Assembly (NCBI GenBank): GCA_039105265.1
Contig: JAPFFF010000038.1
Coordinates: forward strand, 930,001 to 994,000
Length of the DNA: 64,000 nt
Reading direction: 5' to 3'
Origin: Tritrichomonas musculus
Taxonomy: Eukaryota; Parabasalia; Tritrichomonadida; Tritrichomonadidae
Of the stretch, positions 19,779-30,626 are shown one piece after another. Below the pieces are notes generated by a model. It saw nothing but the letters and a program-made list of their open reading frames with translations, was not told the origin of the DNA and did no database searches. The first letter of the stretch is position 1. Each line of letters opens with the position of its first letter. Both the position numbers and the translations under genes were made by a program.

Positions 19779-21475
19779 ATGTTTATGGAAGATTTACAAC
19801 CTCAAGTAAAAAACGAAACAATTGAGCAAAATAAATTAATCTTTGCTCTAAATAAGAAAGAAAAAACTGCCAGTGGTGATCTTTTTATTCCTCGGTCAAT
19901 CAAACACGATAACGAATATTTTGTTGTTGAAAGCATCAAAGAAAGGGCATTTCAAAATTTGAACAGTATTTCGTCAATTATTTTTCCTCCTGATTCAGAA
20001 ATAAAACGGATTGAAAAAGATTCATTTTTATTCTCGAGCATTGAACAACTTTTTATTCCATCAAGCATTTTATATTTAGAAGAAGGATTTTGTCGTGGAA
20101 CTCCGAACTTAAAACACATCAAAATGATGCCCAACCATCAAGAAATGATGTATGTTGATAACAAAACTCTTGTTGGTAAAAGTGAATCAAGCAGTGACGA
20201 ATACGATGTTCTTCTTTTTGTCAGACGAGATGTCAAACATGTCACTATTCCATCATATATTAAACGAATTGGATCATATTCATTTTCAGAAAGTTTGACA
20301 GAACACATTACGATTCCAAAAGAAGTTTTGAAATTGGTGAAGGAGCATTTTACAAATGTGATAAACTCCAAGATATTGAAATTCCATTAAATTCAAAACT
20401 TCAAAAAATCGAAACATTATCATTCATAAAAACGTCTATTAAGAGCATCAAGATTCCATCAAGTGTAATTAAACTTTCAGAAAATTTCTGTGAAGAAAAA
20501 ACGAAAATTCTTAGAGATGCAGAATATTATAAACATTCTGCTGATCAAGGTGATATTGAATCAATGTTTAATTATGCTGTTATTCTTGAAGAAGGGAATG
20601 GAATTGACAAGAACAAGAAAGAAGCATCACATTATTATAAACTTGCAGCAGATCATGGTCATGTTGATGCAATGGTTAATTATGCATTTATGCTTTATGA
20701 TGGTGATGGAATTGACGAGAACAAGAAAGAATCAGCCCACTATTATAAACTCTCAGCAGACCAAGGTAATGTTGATGCAATGTTTTATTATGCGAATATG
20801 CTTTATGATGGTGATGGAATTGAGAAGAACAAGAAAGAATCAGCCCACTATTATAAACTCTCAGCAGACCAAGGTAATGTTAAAGCAATGTTTTATTATG
20901 CGAATATGCTTTATGATGGTGATGGAATTGAGAAGAACAAGAAAGAATCAGCCCACTATTATAAACTTGCAGCAGATCATGGTCATGTTGATGCAATGGT
21001 TAATTATGCATTTATGCTTCATGATGGTGATGGAATTGAAGAGAATAAGAAAGAATCGGCCTACTATTATAAACTCTCAGCAGACCAAGGCAATGTTGAT
21101 GCAATGTTTAATTATGCATTTATGCTTTATAATGGTGATGGAATTGAAGAGAATAAGAAAGAAGCCTCACATTATTATAAACTTGCAGCAGATCAAGGTC
21201 AGGTCGATTCTATGTTGAATTATGCACTCATGCTTTATGATGGTGATGGAATTGAGAAGAACAAGAAAGAATCAGCCCACTATTATAAACTTGCAGTAGA
21301 TCATGGTCATGTTGATGCAATGGTTAATTATGCATTTATGCTTCATGAAGGCGATGGAATTGACAAGAACAAGATAGAAGCAGTTCGATATTATAAACTT
21401 GCAGCAGATCAAGGTTTTTCAAATGCAAAGGAACAATATAAAAATCTCACAAGGTACACCAAATATGCAATATAA
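19779..21475 (+). pseudogene. BspA-like LRR joined to Sel1 repeats, frameshifted
   Basis: The first frame (19779-20390) encodes LRR_5 units (SIKERAFQNLNSISSIIFPPDSEIKRI, VTIPSYIKRIGSYSFSES) and stops at 20388-20390. From ~20330 the next frame carries straight on with LRR sequence (GEGAFYKCDKLQDIEIP, SIKIPSSVIKLSENF) and runs without a stop into eight tandem Sel1-like repeats of exactly 36 residues (MxNYAxMLYDGDGIExNKKESAHYYKLAADQGxVDA), ending at 21473-21475. So one ancestral gene encoded LRR plus Sel1 repeats. A single frameshift near 20325-20345 separates the halves; it could be a true mutation or an assembly error. Sel1 repeats are TPR-like scaffolds. The nearly identical 108-bp units point to recent expansion. 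Confidence 0.8.
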
Positions 21476-21889
21476 CATATAATATTACATCTTCTTTTTA
21501 ATATCATTTATGGATGTTCATCATTAATACAAATCACAATTCCTGCTTTACATCTCTGGAATTATCTCATAAATAAAAAATTTCTTTTTCAACTTTGTTG
21601 TATAATTGCAAGCTTGCTATTCTAATTTCAAATAAAAGAGATATTCTATAAATAAATGTTTTCTTAAAAAATAATAAGGTTTAAAAGATGAGTTTATTCA
21701 TTTGAGTTATGGATAAAAGAAGTGTTATTCCAAGAAAACGCAAAAAAACTATTATTTATTTTGTACCATTTAGCAATTGTCTTATTTCATCTTTGTTTGC
21801 ATAATCAAGTGGTTGTTTTCATAAAAATATTAAAATAAAATCATAAGATATGATATGCAAACTTTATACATAAAATAACTCATAATTTC
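21476..21889. other. Spacer
   Basis: No gene or clear repeat seen. Confidence 0.5.
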
Positions 21890-23480
21890 ATCCAAAACAT
21901 TAACATCAATTCCAGGTGCATTGGTTAAAAGTTTTATTATTTCAATGTTTTCATTTATAACTGCGAGATGTAAAGCTGTTCTAAAAATATATAAATTGAA
22001 ATTTCATAAAAATAATGAACAAACTATATAAAAAAAAAAAATGTATTGAAAATTTGATTAAAAAGAATTTGGTTTAAATCCCATTGAAATATTTGTTGTT
22101 AAATTAAATTAGCAAAAAAATAATTTTCAATTTCATTAAAATAAAATGATAATTTCATTGAAATAACTAATGAAGAATTTTGTTTTCAAAAAATTAATAA
22201 AAAATTACATCAAAATAATATAACAAAAATTGAATAAAAATACCAAAGCATTTGAATTTCTTCATTTGGATAAAAATATTTGTTTTGAAATTATATTAAA
22301 ATACATGATTTGAAATGAAATAAAAAAGATATAATTTTGAATACCATTTAAAAAGTGGATTTTTTGAATATCATTCAAAAAGTGGATTGTGAATATAATT
22401 CAAATAATTGAATTCAAATTTCATTAAAATATTTTATTTATTACTTCATTTATAATAATAATAATAAACATCGTAAAATTATTTGATAGAAATTTCATCA
22501 TAATAAATCATTTTATTCAAATGTACTTAAATTATTTGATTCTAGACTAAATTTAAATATAATATGATAAAATGAAATTTAAAAAGATTTTTAAATGTGA
22601 TTCAAAAAGTTGTTTTAGAATTCCATTGAAAAAATCAGTTTCAAATTTTATTTGAAAACAGGAAAACAAATTATATAAAATATTTCAATTTAAAAAATAT
22701 TTTTGAAGTTAACATTAATTGCATTATTTGCTAATAAAAGTTTAACTATATCGGTATTTTCTTTTTCAACTGCAATATATAATGGTGCTTTTTGAAAAAG
22801 TAGTCATTAATTTCATTAAAAAACAGTAAAGGTAACTTCATTAAAATTTTCAATTTTAAACAATATTTACAATTTTATTTATAATTTCATTAAAAAAAGT
22901 TAAATCTGAAATTTTGTTAAAAGATATAACTATGAATTTGATTACAATATTAAATTTTAAAACGTCATTTGAAATAATAAAATCAAGAATTAGATAAAAT
23001 CAAATGATTTGAAATGCAATTGAAAAATTTAAAATAGAATAGAATTAAATAAAAATCATTTCAATGTCATAAAAGATACAAATTTTTAATTCCATTTGAA
23101 TACTGAAAATGAATTATAAAGCAATTAAAACATTTGTTGAAGAATGCAATAAAATATAAATATTAAATTTGATTAATAATATTGCTTTTAAAATTTGATA
23201 AAAATAAATTTTTAATTTCATTCAAATAACATAGAATAAAACATAATTAAAAATGTTATTTTAACTCGATTAAATGCATTTATTTGAATGTTATAAAAAT
23301 AATCAATTCTAAAACACAATTAAAATTATTATTTTAAAATTTTATTTAACAAAAATAATAGTTTTAAAATCATTGGTAAATTAACATCTATATTATGATT
23401 CGATAATAAAACTTTAACAGTTTCGATATTTTCTCTTTCAATAGCTAATGTTAATGCAGTTTGTTCATAATTTTTAAAAG
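21890..23480 (-). pseudogene. Three isolated ankyrin-repeat modules in AT-rich spacer
   Basis: On the minus strand, three single ankyrin cores lie apart from one another: ~23372-23470 (YEQTALTLAIERENIETVKV... then NHNIDVN), ~22705-22794 (KAPLYIAVEKENTDIVKLLL then INVN) and ~21890-21982 (RTALHLAVINENIEIIKLLT then GIDVN). Each ends right after the DVN/NVN typical of the long paralogue at 5055-8045. They are separated by ~570 and ~720 bp of low-complexity DNA made of degenerate AATTTCATTAAAATA-like units, and by ~120 bp from the end of the gene at 23595. All share that gene's strand and order. The edges do not show the trichomonad intron signals (5' GTAYGT, 3' ACTAAC..ACACAG), so a spliced gene is not supported. 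Most likely the linkers between repeats were blown up by satellite-like DNA and the gene is dead past 23595. Confidence 0.7.
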
Positions 23481-23594
23481 TTTAATTTAATGAAATTCCA
23501 TAAAAAAAAAAAAGTTATTAAAAATTTCATAAAATAATACGAAATTTAAAATTGCATTAAAAAAAAGAATAAAAAAATTGAATTAAAAAAATGA

Positions 23595-24635
23595 TTAAAA
23601 AACTGTTATTGTCTTGTATAAATTGACACTAGTTGCTTCTAAAAGATTTTGTACCAAGAAAGCTTGATCATATTTTACAAGTTCATAGAAAGTAGATTCA
23701 TTTATTGAATCTTTTGGAATGAAATTGAAGTTATAATTTTTAATTGCTTGTTTGAGCGAAAAAATGGATATATCCTTTGATTCTTTCATTTTGGTTTCTT
23801 TGATGAAATTAGCTATATCATTGTGATGGCATTTAATTGCTTCTGCATAACATTTTGAATAATCATTGTATTCTGGTTCAATTAAATAATCTTGAAGAAT
23901 AAAAATCATTTCTTCATTTCTTGAATGGATTGCACAAAGCCATAAAGACGGCGTCAATTCAACTTCATTCATTCTTAAATAATTGAAAATTTGAAGTGAT
24001 CCATAAAATGCTGCATATTCAATTAATGTGACTTCATCTTTTTTATTCAAAAATGAATTTGTCTCAAAAATTGAATGCTTTATCTTTGATTTCAAAGGAA
24101 CATTATTTTTATTGACAAAAATAATAAATTCTTTTATAAGATCTTTTTGAATCAAATTACAAATTGTATCGTCATTTACACCACTTTTTCTTTGATCTTC
24201 AAATTCTTCAGAATTGAATTTCTGAAAATAATCGAAATAATTCGCATTTTTAAGCTGTCCTTCTTGCATCGATTTGTTAATATGATGATCAATTGAAACT
24301 ATTTTTTCATTAATGAGAAATAGAAGAATTCTTTTATTATTCTCAAAAATGTGAAAAATTTCTGTGTTTGAAAAAGTTTGTTTGATGTAGCTTGCATAAA
24401 AATTCAAAATTTTCTCAAATTTACTGATAAAGTCGGTATTACGATTATGGTTATTTGATACTTTATTTAACAAATAAAGGAATGAGTGAAATTTTTGTCG
24501 ATCTTTTTGTATTTGATTATCTTCAACTAATTTAACGAAATTTTGGAAATTTGTTTCATTGGGTTCGCTTTCTATAAAATGCAGAAGTGCATTCTGAATA
24601 TTTGCCATTTTTATTAAGAATTCTTGAATTTCCAT
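23595..24635 (-). CDS. DUF3447-type ankyrin protein, truncated
   Basis: 346 residues from ATG at 24635. N-terminal helical domain at 1-150 (LLNKVSNNHNRNTDFISKFEKIL, NNKRILLFLINEKIV) and DUF3447 ankyrin core at ~190-300 (FETNSFLNKKDEVTLIEYAAFYGSLQIFNYLRMNEVELTPSLWLCAIHSRN, YAEAIKCHHNDIANFI). It ends at the first ankyrin unit (AFLVQNLLEATSVNLYKTITVF), where the paralogue at 5055-8045 goes on for over 600 residues. The missing repeats survive only as scattered modules downstream (21890-23480). A possible Inr, TCACTA, lies about 12 nt before the ATG. The protein may still be made as a short form; the shared N-terminal domain would be intact. Confidence 0.72.
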   Translation of the reverse strand: MEIQEFLIKMANIQNALLHFIESEPNETNFQNFVKLVEDNQIQKDRQKFHSFLYLLNKVSNNHNRNTDFISKFEKILNFYASYIKQTFSNTEIFHIFENNKRILLFLINEKIVSIDHHINKSMQEGQLKNANYFDYFQKFNSEEFEDQRKSGVNDDTICNLIQKDLIKEFIIFVNKNNVPLKSKIKHSIFETNSFLNKKDEVTLIEYAAFYGSLQIFNYLRMNEVELTPSLWLCAIHSRNEEMIFILQDYLIEPEYNDYSKCYAEAIKCHHNDIANFIKETKMKESKDISIFSLKQAIKNYNFNFIPKDSINESTFYELVKYDQAFLVQNLLEATSVNLYKTITVF

Positions 24636-25921
24636 TCTTAAAATAGTGAAAAAAGTTTATTTTGACAATTATCAAATATTTGAGTTAGTTATAAATAACA
24701 TACCTTTTTATCCTAACAAATATTTGAGTTAGTATATTTTGATATATATTTTATTAAATAATATTAATTTTTATAATTAAAAATATAAAAATAAATTGTT
24801 TTATAATTTATATTTGAAGATATATTTACAAGAACAATTTTTCAGTTTTAAAACTTTTCAAAGATCTCATAGAAACAATATGCTTTAATTTTCATAAACA
24901 GAAATATTGCCTATTGAAATTATTTCATTCAATTTCTTAGAAAAAAGTGTGGCAAACATGGAAGATGATACTTGTAAATGCCCAAATGAATAATTCAAAT
25001 TGAAACCATTTCCTTCAATTTTTTGAAGATATTACAATCAATAAAATCTTCTCAGATTATGTGCTATTTTCATTATGTGAAAACAAATACAATGCTTTTT
25101 CTACAATTAAAGCAATTGTTGAAAAAATTTCATCTTTCATTACATTTCTCAAAGTAGCCAAGTCGTTGAGTGGAATGATTGCAATATTTTAAATAATACT
25201 ATTAAATTGTTCTGATTTTCTTGATTGTCCGTAAAACGAAATAATTACATCAATTTTTTTCTGTCAGTTTTGGTGTGCATCTCCTATTTATAAGAAGCCA
25301 AACATTAATGTAAATCTTAATTCAACTTCAAGTTTTTTAGAAAAAGGATAAATACAGGACTTGAAGTTGAATTAAGATTGATATCTTATCAACGATTCAT
25401 AAATAACCTGGCTGAATTTGATGATATTTTAACTGATAGAAACAAAGTATAAATGTCATATCTTCATCAAATGAGTCTGTTTCTTCAGAAAAAATGATGA
25501 CTTAGAAAAAGAAATTTATTTCAAGAATGCCATCCAAATGGATTATTTTATCATCTTTTTTTAATGATTTCTCTTTTAAAATAAAATGTTCACCTGGACG
25601 AATTTCCAAAAGAATTTATTGAAAATTCAGGAAGTCATTCCAATATCCGCATTTAATTCTCAAAGACAACTACATTTGAATGATATCTTATTATTATTTA
25701 AATTAAATCAAAAGGCAATGTAAAAAGAAACTCTTTAATTAAATAGGTATTAATAAAGTATATTATATTTAAGAATTAATATGAGTTTTATTAAAAACTT
25801 ATCAAGAAATATTTGAATGTCAGGAAATCTTTTCAAAAAAAATTCAAAAGAAATCAAGTCTTAATAAAGTATTGAAAATTTTTCAGATAATTTTGAAAGA
25901 ATTAATGAGACATTTTCTAGG
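24636..25921. other. Spacer with decayed coding traces
   Basis: Short protein-like stretches occur on the plus strand, broken by stops: at ~25025-25190 (EDITINKIFSDYVLFSLCEN..., KISSFITFLKVAKSL) and at ~25480-25680. They may belong to one dead gene of unknown family. A long hairpin lies at 25313-25379 (separate entry). Confidence 0.35.
25313..25379. repeat. Hairpin with perfect 21-bp stem
   Basis: Positions 25313-25333 (AATCTTAATTCAACTTCAAG...) are the exact reverse complement of 25359-25379, with a 25-nt loop. There is no T-tract or GC stem to suggest a terminator; it lies in the decayed spacer. Confidence 0.8.
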
Positions 25922-26524
25922 ATGCAATGTTGCAATAATGAACCAATCTATGCTACAAATGATTCTTTCAGATCACAACCAATGGCACCTTTAAGAAACA
26001 AAGAAACCTCTTCATTAATCACCATTTATGTTTTTCAACCAGGTATCCGGATCCGGCACATAAAATTGGATAGTAATAATTGCATATCAATTTTATATGC
26101 TATATATCCAAATGATTCAAAATTTATATTCAAAGGACAAATACTAGATATATCTAAAACTTTTTTACAGTATCAAATAAATAATGAGAATAAAATTGTT
26201 TTGATTTCACCTATGATGATTCACCATAATCCTTTTTTAGTTGATAGATGGCTAAAAATAACAAATGATCAAAAAAGCTTTGAAGAAAGAATTAATTTAA
26301 ATGTTAACAAAAATAGTAGATTAGAAATAGCAAGACTTAAAGATATTAAGTTGCTTAAGCTAGAAGTAAAAAGGAAAAAATTTGATAAATATCTCAAATC
26401 TCAAAATGCAAGTCAATATAATTCGATAGAATCTATTAACAAAAATCAAACAGATGAAAAACTAGAAATTAATTATAAATCAATTGATTCGCCATCAATT
26501 GATCCTCTTCCTATTATTTGGTAA
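25922..26524 (+). CDS. Ubiquitin-like domain protein
   Basis: 200 residues, ATG at 25922 (ATGCAATGTTGC). Residues ~32-96 read as a ubiquitin-type beta-grasp: two starting strands (SLITIYVFQPGIRIRHIKLD), a helix region, then the diagnostic FIFKGQILDISKTFLQYQI..NKIVLIS, matching ubiquitin's [23 protein letters not shown]. No terminal Gly-Gly is present. The remainder is a basic helical stretch (ERINLNVNKNSRLEIARLKDIKLLKLEVKRKKFDKYL) and a polar tail. It is likely an adaptor or regulatory protein with an internal ubiquitin-like domain, not a conjugated modifier. An N-terminal CC motif (MQCCNNEP) is an odd feature. It stands alone between spacers. Confidence 0.6.
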   Translation: MQCCNNEPIYATNDSFRSQPMAPLRNKETSSLITIYVFQPGIRIRHIKLDSNNCISILYAIYPNDSKFIFKGQILDISKTFLQYQINNENKIVLISPMMIHHNPFLVDRWLKITNDQKSFEERINLNVNKNSRLEIARLKDIKLLKLEVKRKKFDKYLKSQNASQYNSIESINKNQTDEKLEINYKSIDSPSIDPLPIIW

Positions 26525-26662
26525 AATATACAGATCTTCATTTTTTATTCTTATTTTTTAATGAAACGAATATTTTTCATAATTTTCAATATGAAGCATT
26601 GTAGATGAAAATATATTAATTCAAATTACAAAGTTCGGTCTTGTAAAACTGTCATATAAAAT

Positions 26663-26966
26663 AAAACTAAAAAAAAAAAAGATAATTGAAAAAGGAAAAT
26701 GAAAGCAATTGCAAATGATAAGAAAATTGAAAAAGGAAAATGAAAGCAATTGCAAATGATAAGATAATTGAAAAAGGAAAATGAAAGCAATTGCAAATGA
26801 TAAGATAATTGAAAAAGGAAAATGAAAGCAATTGCAAATGATAAGATAATTGAAAAAGGAAAATGAAAGCAATTGCAAATGATAAGATAATTGAAAAAGG
26901 AAAATGAAAGCAATTGCAAATGATAAGATAATTGAAAAAGGAAAATGAAAGCAATTGCAAATAATT
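26663..26966. repeat. 41-bp tandem repeat, about 7 copies
   Basis: Nearly identical units of 41 bp (GATAATTGAAAAAGGAAAAT then GAAAGCAATTGCAAATGATAA). Because 41 is not a multiple of 3, each minus frame cycles through the same hydrophobic peptide (QLLSFSFFNYLII), giving three overlapping false frames. It sits just downstream of the hydrolase gene stop. Confidence 0.93.
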
Positions 26967-27025
26967 GGATGATTTAAAAAAGAAAAATAAAGTTAACAAA
27001 TGATTTTAGAAAAATAAAAATATTT

Positions 27026-27850
27026 TTATTTATAGTTTGAATCGACTTCTTTCAAAAGAGAAACTAATCCGTCATTTATTTCTTTCACTGAATAATGATT
27101 AAATCCACCAAAATGCGAATCATACTGAGTTGTGTCCGTAGCAACAACATTGTAGTCAACTTTTGCTTCTTTCATCACATTCGTTAAAAATTCAGAGTTT
27201 CTTGGATCCAAAACTTTGTCATTGACATTGTAAATGTGCCTGAATTTTGCATCCAATTTCACAACTGGCTCAAAATCGATCTCAGTGTAATTCTCAATGA
27301 GAGGAGTGAACTTCCACGTGACAACAGGTGAGACTAAGAAGACGCCTTTTACATTTTGAGCCCAAGTTTCATTTGCACAGTCAGATAGAGATTTAAGAAT
27401 GGTGTAACCACCAAGAGAATGTCCTACTAAAATTATTGGTTGCTTTTTGTCCCATTTTAAGTTGATTCTATCAAGAAGAACTGATTTCCATTGATCATAT
27501 TGTGGCGAGGCTGGATTGGGCATATCAGGACTGATAAAATCACAGTCATGATTTGAAATGGTGGTAAAAGCATAGGGAAACCAAACATTTGTTCCTGTAC
27601 CAAATAATCCATGACAAAAGAAGAAGAATGGACTTGATTTGGGGATAAATGAATCTGATGAATTTTCTTTCTTTATTTTGTTTATGTAAAATACAAGTAG
27701 GGCAGCAAGAGTTAATATAATTATTGTTTCAATGGCAATTACTATCTTCATTGCTAAACTTTGAGACTTTTGACATTTCGAATTAGTTTCTATAGCAGGT
27801 GATACTCTATTTTCATCATTTAAAAGAGACTCGCCTGTAACTTGATCCAT
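27026..27850 (-). CDS. Membrane-anchored alpha/beta hydrolase (RBBP9/YdeN-like)
   Basis: 274 residues, ATG at 27850. A cytosolic N-tail (1-33), a single transmembrane segment at ~35-56 (KIVIAIETIIILTLAALLVFYI) and an alpha/beta-hydrolase domain (70-270) make a type II membrane protein. The domain shows HGLFG (80-84, oxyanion region), DMPNP (109-113, as in RBBP9/YdeN serine hydrolases), the nucleophile elbow GHSLGG (Ser145), an acid candidate at Asp211 (NVNDKVLDP) and the His in SHFGGFNHYS (His246 or His252). The substrate is unknown; a lipase, esterase or peptidase role is possible. The catalytic set looks complete, so an active enzyme facing a lumen or the outside is inferred. Confidence 0.8.
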   Translation of the reverse strand: MDQVTGESLLNDENRVSPAIETNSKCQKSQSLAMKIVIAIETIIILTLAALLVFYINKIKKENSSDSFIPKSSPFFFFCHGLFGTGTNVWFPYAFTTISNHDCDFISPDMPNPASPQYDQWKSVLLDRINLKWDKKQPIILVGHSLGGYTILKSLSDCANETWAQNVKGVFLVSPVVTWKFTPLIENYTEIDFEPVVKLDAKFRHIYNVNDKVLDPRNSEFLTNVMKEAKVDYNVVATDTTQYDSHFGGFNHYSVKEINDGLVSLLKEVDSNYK

Positions 27851-28321
27851 AAATATTTCACTTAAATTGTTAATACTATTTTGGTTTTTATTATTTTAAA
27901 TATATCTTATTAAATATTTTGTATTTATATTAAATAATTTTTTTTCTTAAATAAAATTATTTAAAATAAGTTTTTAGATATTTTATTCTTTTTTTATAAT
28001 TTGAATTATAGCTATAAAAAGATTTTTTGAATTGTGAAATATCATAATTTCCTCAAATTTTAACGTTTTAATATTCAAAATTATAAATAATTGAATATAT
28101 CAAAATCATAATAATCAAGATTTAAGCAATTAAAATCATTGGCTTCCTAAATGAACTTTTATTTTAAAATTGAATCTTATTTATATATCAACAATGTTTG
28201 AAAAATCATTTACTTCAATCATACCAGTAGATCTCAAATATTAAAGAACAATGTATTGGCTATGCTTTTCAATTTTAATTAAATGAAGATCAATATATTT
28301 GTCTAACTATTCTGACAAAAT
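27851..28321. other. AT-rich spacer
   Basis: Nothing recognised. Confidence 0.5.
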
Positions 28322-28500
28322 TAAACTTGAAAAATTGTTAAAGAAAGTATATATTTCTTTTTCATCCAAATATCCACTGTTATCTTGATCTAATGTAGAA
28401 AAAGCATTCTTTGAAGTAAAATAGGATCTTCTTCTAATTTCTCAAGAGATTATGAAAAGTTAATGAATTCTTCAAAAGAAATTCGGCCATTTTTTGGTTT
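28322..28500 (-). pseudogene. EF-hand protein relic
   Basis: Minus strand, two EF-hand pieces in different frames. One reads NGRISFEEFINF, the end of one loop and its exiting helix. The other reads FSTLDQDNSGYLDEKEIYTFF, a complete canonical loop (D-Q-D-N-S-G-Y-L-D-E-K-E). They lie in the right order for a two-EF-hand calmodulin-like protein but need a frame change between them, and there is a stop after INFS. No intact start or rest of the gene is seen. A dead fragment of a calcium-binding protein. Confidence 0.65.
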
Positions 28501-28599
28501 TATTAATTTTAGTTTTATTAATTTACTAAATTTGAAAGAGATTAGTAAATATTTTTATAATTATTTGTATAAAAAAAAATAATTTCACAAAATTTCAAT

Positions 28600-29800
28600 T
28601 AACAACTATCAAATTTGAATTTAACTTTTTATATTTTTTATTTTTATTTTTTTTTTTTTTTTTTATTGGTATTTATGATACCAATAAAAGTTCTTTAGGA
28701 GCAAAGCAGGTTCTTGAACTTTTTCAATGAGTCTATTCAAAAATTAGAAAAACCAGCTATGCCATTAAGAGACTGACTTTATCAAGCCAGCCATTTTTTT
28801 TTTAAAAATGTTGTATTGTCAAAGTAATCATAATCAAATTCATCGTTTTCATTACTGAAGCAATAATTATTGTCATTCAATTCGCTATTAAAGAAACCAC
28901 AAATATCATTGTTTTCATTTTCATCCAGAAATGATATATTTTGATCGTCATCTTGTTCTATATTATTTTGTAAATCACTCAAAATTGTATTATTTCCATT
29001 GTCATCAGGTGCAGTATCATTTTCATTGCAATCTAATTTAGCATTATTTTCATTGTAATTTACTTCAGTATTATTTTCATGATCTTTCAAAATAGTATCA
29101 TTTTCATTGTGATTTACTGTATTATCGTTATCATTTTCATTACCATTTAATGTTGTATTATTTTCATGAGCATTTGAAGCAGATTGATCTTGATTATTAT
29201 TATTATTATTATTATCATCATTATGAGTTATTTCTTCTTTTGTGTTTATAAGAACATTGATCATCGATTTGAAGTTTTTGAAAAGTGTTTGCATCGTTTT
29301 TTCTGGATATTTAAATATGTACCAATTTTCATTAATATAAGTTACAAATGCATCATAGAATTGTGTTGGATATTGATGTCCAAATCTGTTCATTCTAACG
29401 TTCAGGTCAGTTAAAGATGCTTTACCTAATGCTCGTTTATCCATTTTAAAGGTTGGTTCATTAGAATTCAGTAATTTATATATTTCAATGAGCAGTTCTA
29501 CAAATTTTTGTATGTTACTTCTCCTTATGCCATATAACTTAAGCAATCCAGCGAAATCTTGAAGTTTCTTAATACCATGTTTATCAAGATAATCGGAATC
29601 AATGCGAATATGAATAAACACTTTATTTTTTTCTTCATCTTTTGTTGCCAGTTTCTCTTTGTTTTTAATGCAATCACATCCAAGCATGTGATTTTGATAT
29701 TCGCCTCTCTTTGTTTTTCCCATTAATAAAAATGAAATGTTAAAAGATATCACATCACTATCAGAGTTGACCAAAATTTTCTTTAAAATCATTGAAATAC
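28600..29800. repeat. Segmental duplication, copy A (partner 55817-57290)
   Basis: From AACTATCAAATT near 28600, through the coding region, to TCAGAGTTGACCAAAATTTT near 29780, this DNA is nearly identical to 55817-57070. That includes noncoding flank such as GGTATTTATGATACCAA and GCAAAGCAGGTTCTTGAACT. Beyond ~29790 the match stops and resumes only briefly (AAAATATCTCCACAAAAAAC at ~29820 and ~57270). The boundaries are not framed by an obvious inverted repeat. Confidence 0.85.
28782..29792 (-). CDS. Unknown Asn-rich-tailed protein, copy A
   Basis: 336 residues, ATG at 29792. I do not recognise the family. Residues ~20-195 form a charged, helical, well-conserved part with a small Cys pair (GCDCIKNKEK) and blocks such as GIKKLQDFAGLLKLYGIRRS and MNRFGHQYPTQFYDAF. 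Residues ~196-336 are a low-complexity N/D/E tail with NENDN and HENNT repeats and a (N)n run encoded by ATT/ATC repeats. The copy at 56013-57095 is almost identical in the first part but differs in tail length and composition, so the repeat tail changes faster. Two near-identical copies 27 kb apart, duplicated with flanks, suggest a mobile or recently amplified gene. No transposase motif is visible. Confidence 0.65.
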   Translation of the reverse strand: MILKKILVNSDSDVISFNISFLLMGKTKRGEYQNHMLGCDCIKNKEKLATKDEEKNKVFIHIRIDSDYLDKHGIKKLQDFAGLLKLYGIRRSNIQKFVELLIEIYKLLNSNEPTFKMDKRALGKASLTDLNVRMNRFGHQYPTQFYDAFVTYINENWYIFKYPEKTMQTLFKNFKSMINVLINTKEEITHNDDNNNNNNNQDQSASNAHENNTTLNGNENDNDNTVNHNENDTILKDHENNTEVNYNENNAKLDCNENDTAPDDNGNNTILSDLQNNIEQDDDQNISFLDENENNDICGFFNSELNDNNYCFSNENDEFDYDYFDNTTFLKKKWLA

Positions 29801-30626
29801 AAAATTATCATTCAAATTAAAATATCTCCACAAAAAACAATGAATCAATTGCTAAGTCAAAAACATTAATTAAACTCCTGAACAAGCAGGAGAAAAATGA
29901 ACTTAGGTTAAAAACAAGACATTCAATTGTTCCTAAAATTTTGAATGTCTTGTTTTTTTTTTAAATTAAATACAAAATCGAATTTTACCCTTTTTCCCTT
30001 AAAAACTTTGGGATATAAATCATTTCTGTTGATCCTTTATCAAAAGTACATCCTAAAATTGGTCAATATTTAATCTCATTTTTAAAAAAAAATAATATTA
30101 TCATAAATTTTGAAATTTTGTATATTTGTAGCTTGGTTCATTATTTTACTCCATATTTTTTTAATAAAAAAAAGTCACTAAAGATTCTTCTAAAATCTTG
30201 AAAAAATTCAAAAAGAAAGTGGTTACATTTTTTTTTTACAATTTTTACTGCAATTACGAATTGCGATTCTTGTAAACACTGTTTTATTTTATGCTAGGTC
30301 GAGTTTTATGCTAGGTCTTCTCACTATTTTTGAAAGATTGCTAACTCAACATTTAGTAGATTGATTTAATATATTTTGATATCAAATTGTTAATTATACT
30401 AAAAAGAATATAATAATTATACGCAAATACATTTTTTTGCGTCTTCTCAAAAATTTGAATATAATCAGCAATTTCATCAAAAATCTATATTTTCTTCTTA
30501 TATTAGAAAATTATAAAGCATATTTAATGAAATAATAAGCTAGTGGTGCCCGGTCAATATCGATTACAGAGTAAACTAACGACATTTTGTCTTTATAAAC
30601 GAGTTCATTATTGTATATGAAATTAT
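29793..30626. other. Spacer
   Basis: No gene seen. Contains a tight direct repeat TTTTATGCTAGGTC at ~30288-30316 (two copies 16 bp apart). Confidence 0.5.

Noticed and set aside
21890-23480. Ankyrin modules as exons of one spliced gene
   Set aside because: No GTAYGT donor or ACTAAC..ACACAG acceptor at the module edges; one module is not even preceded by AG.
26663-26966. CRISPR-like array
   Set aside because: Units are directly contiguous without unique spacers, and the window is eukaryotic.
26621-26999. Three overlapping hydrophobic minus frames
   Set aside because: All come from a 41-bp repeat read in its three frames.
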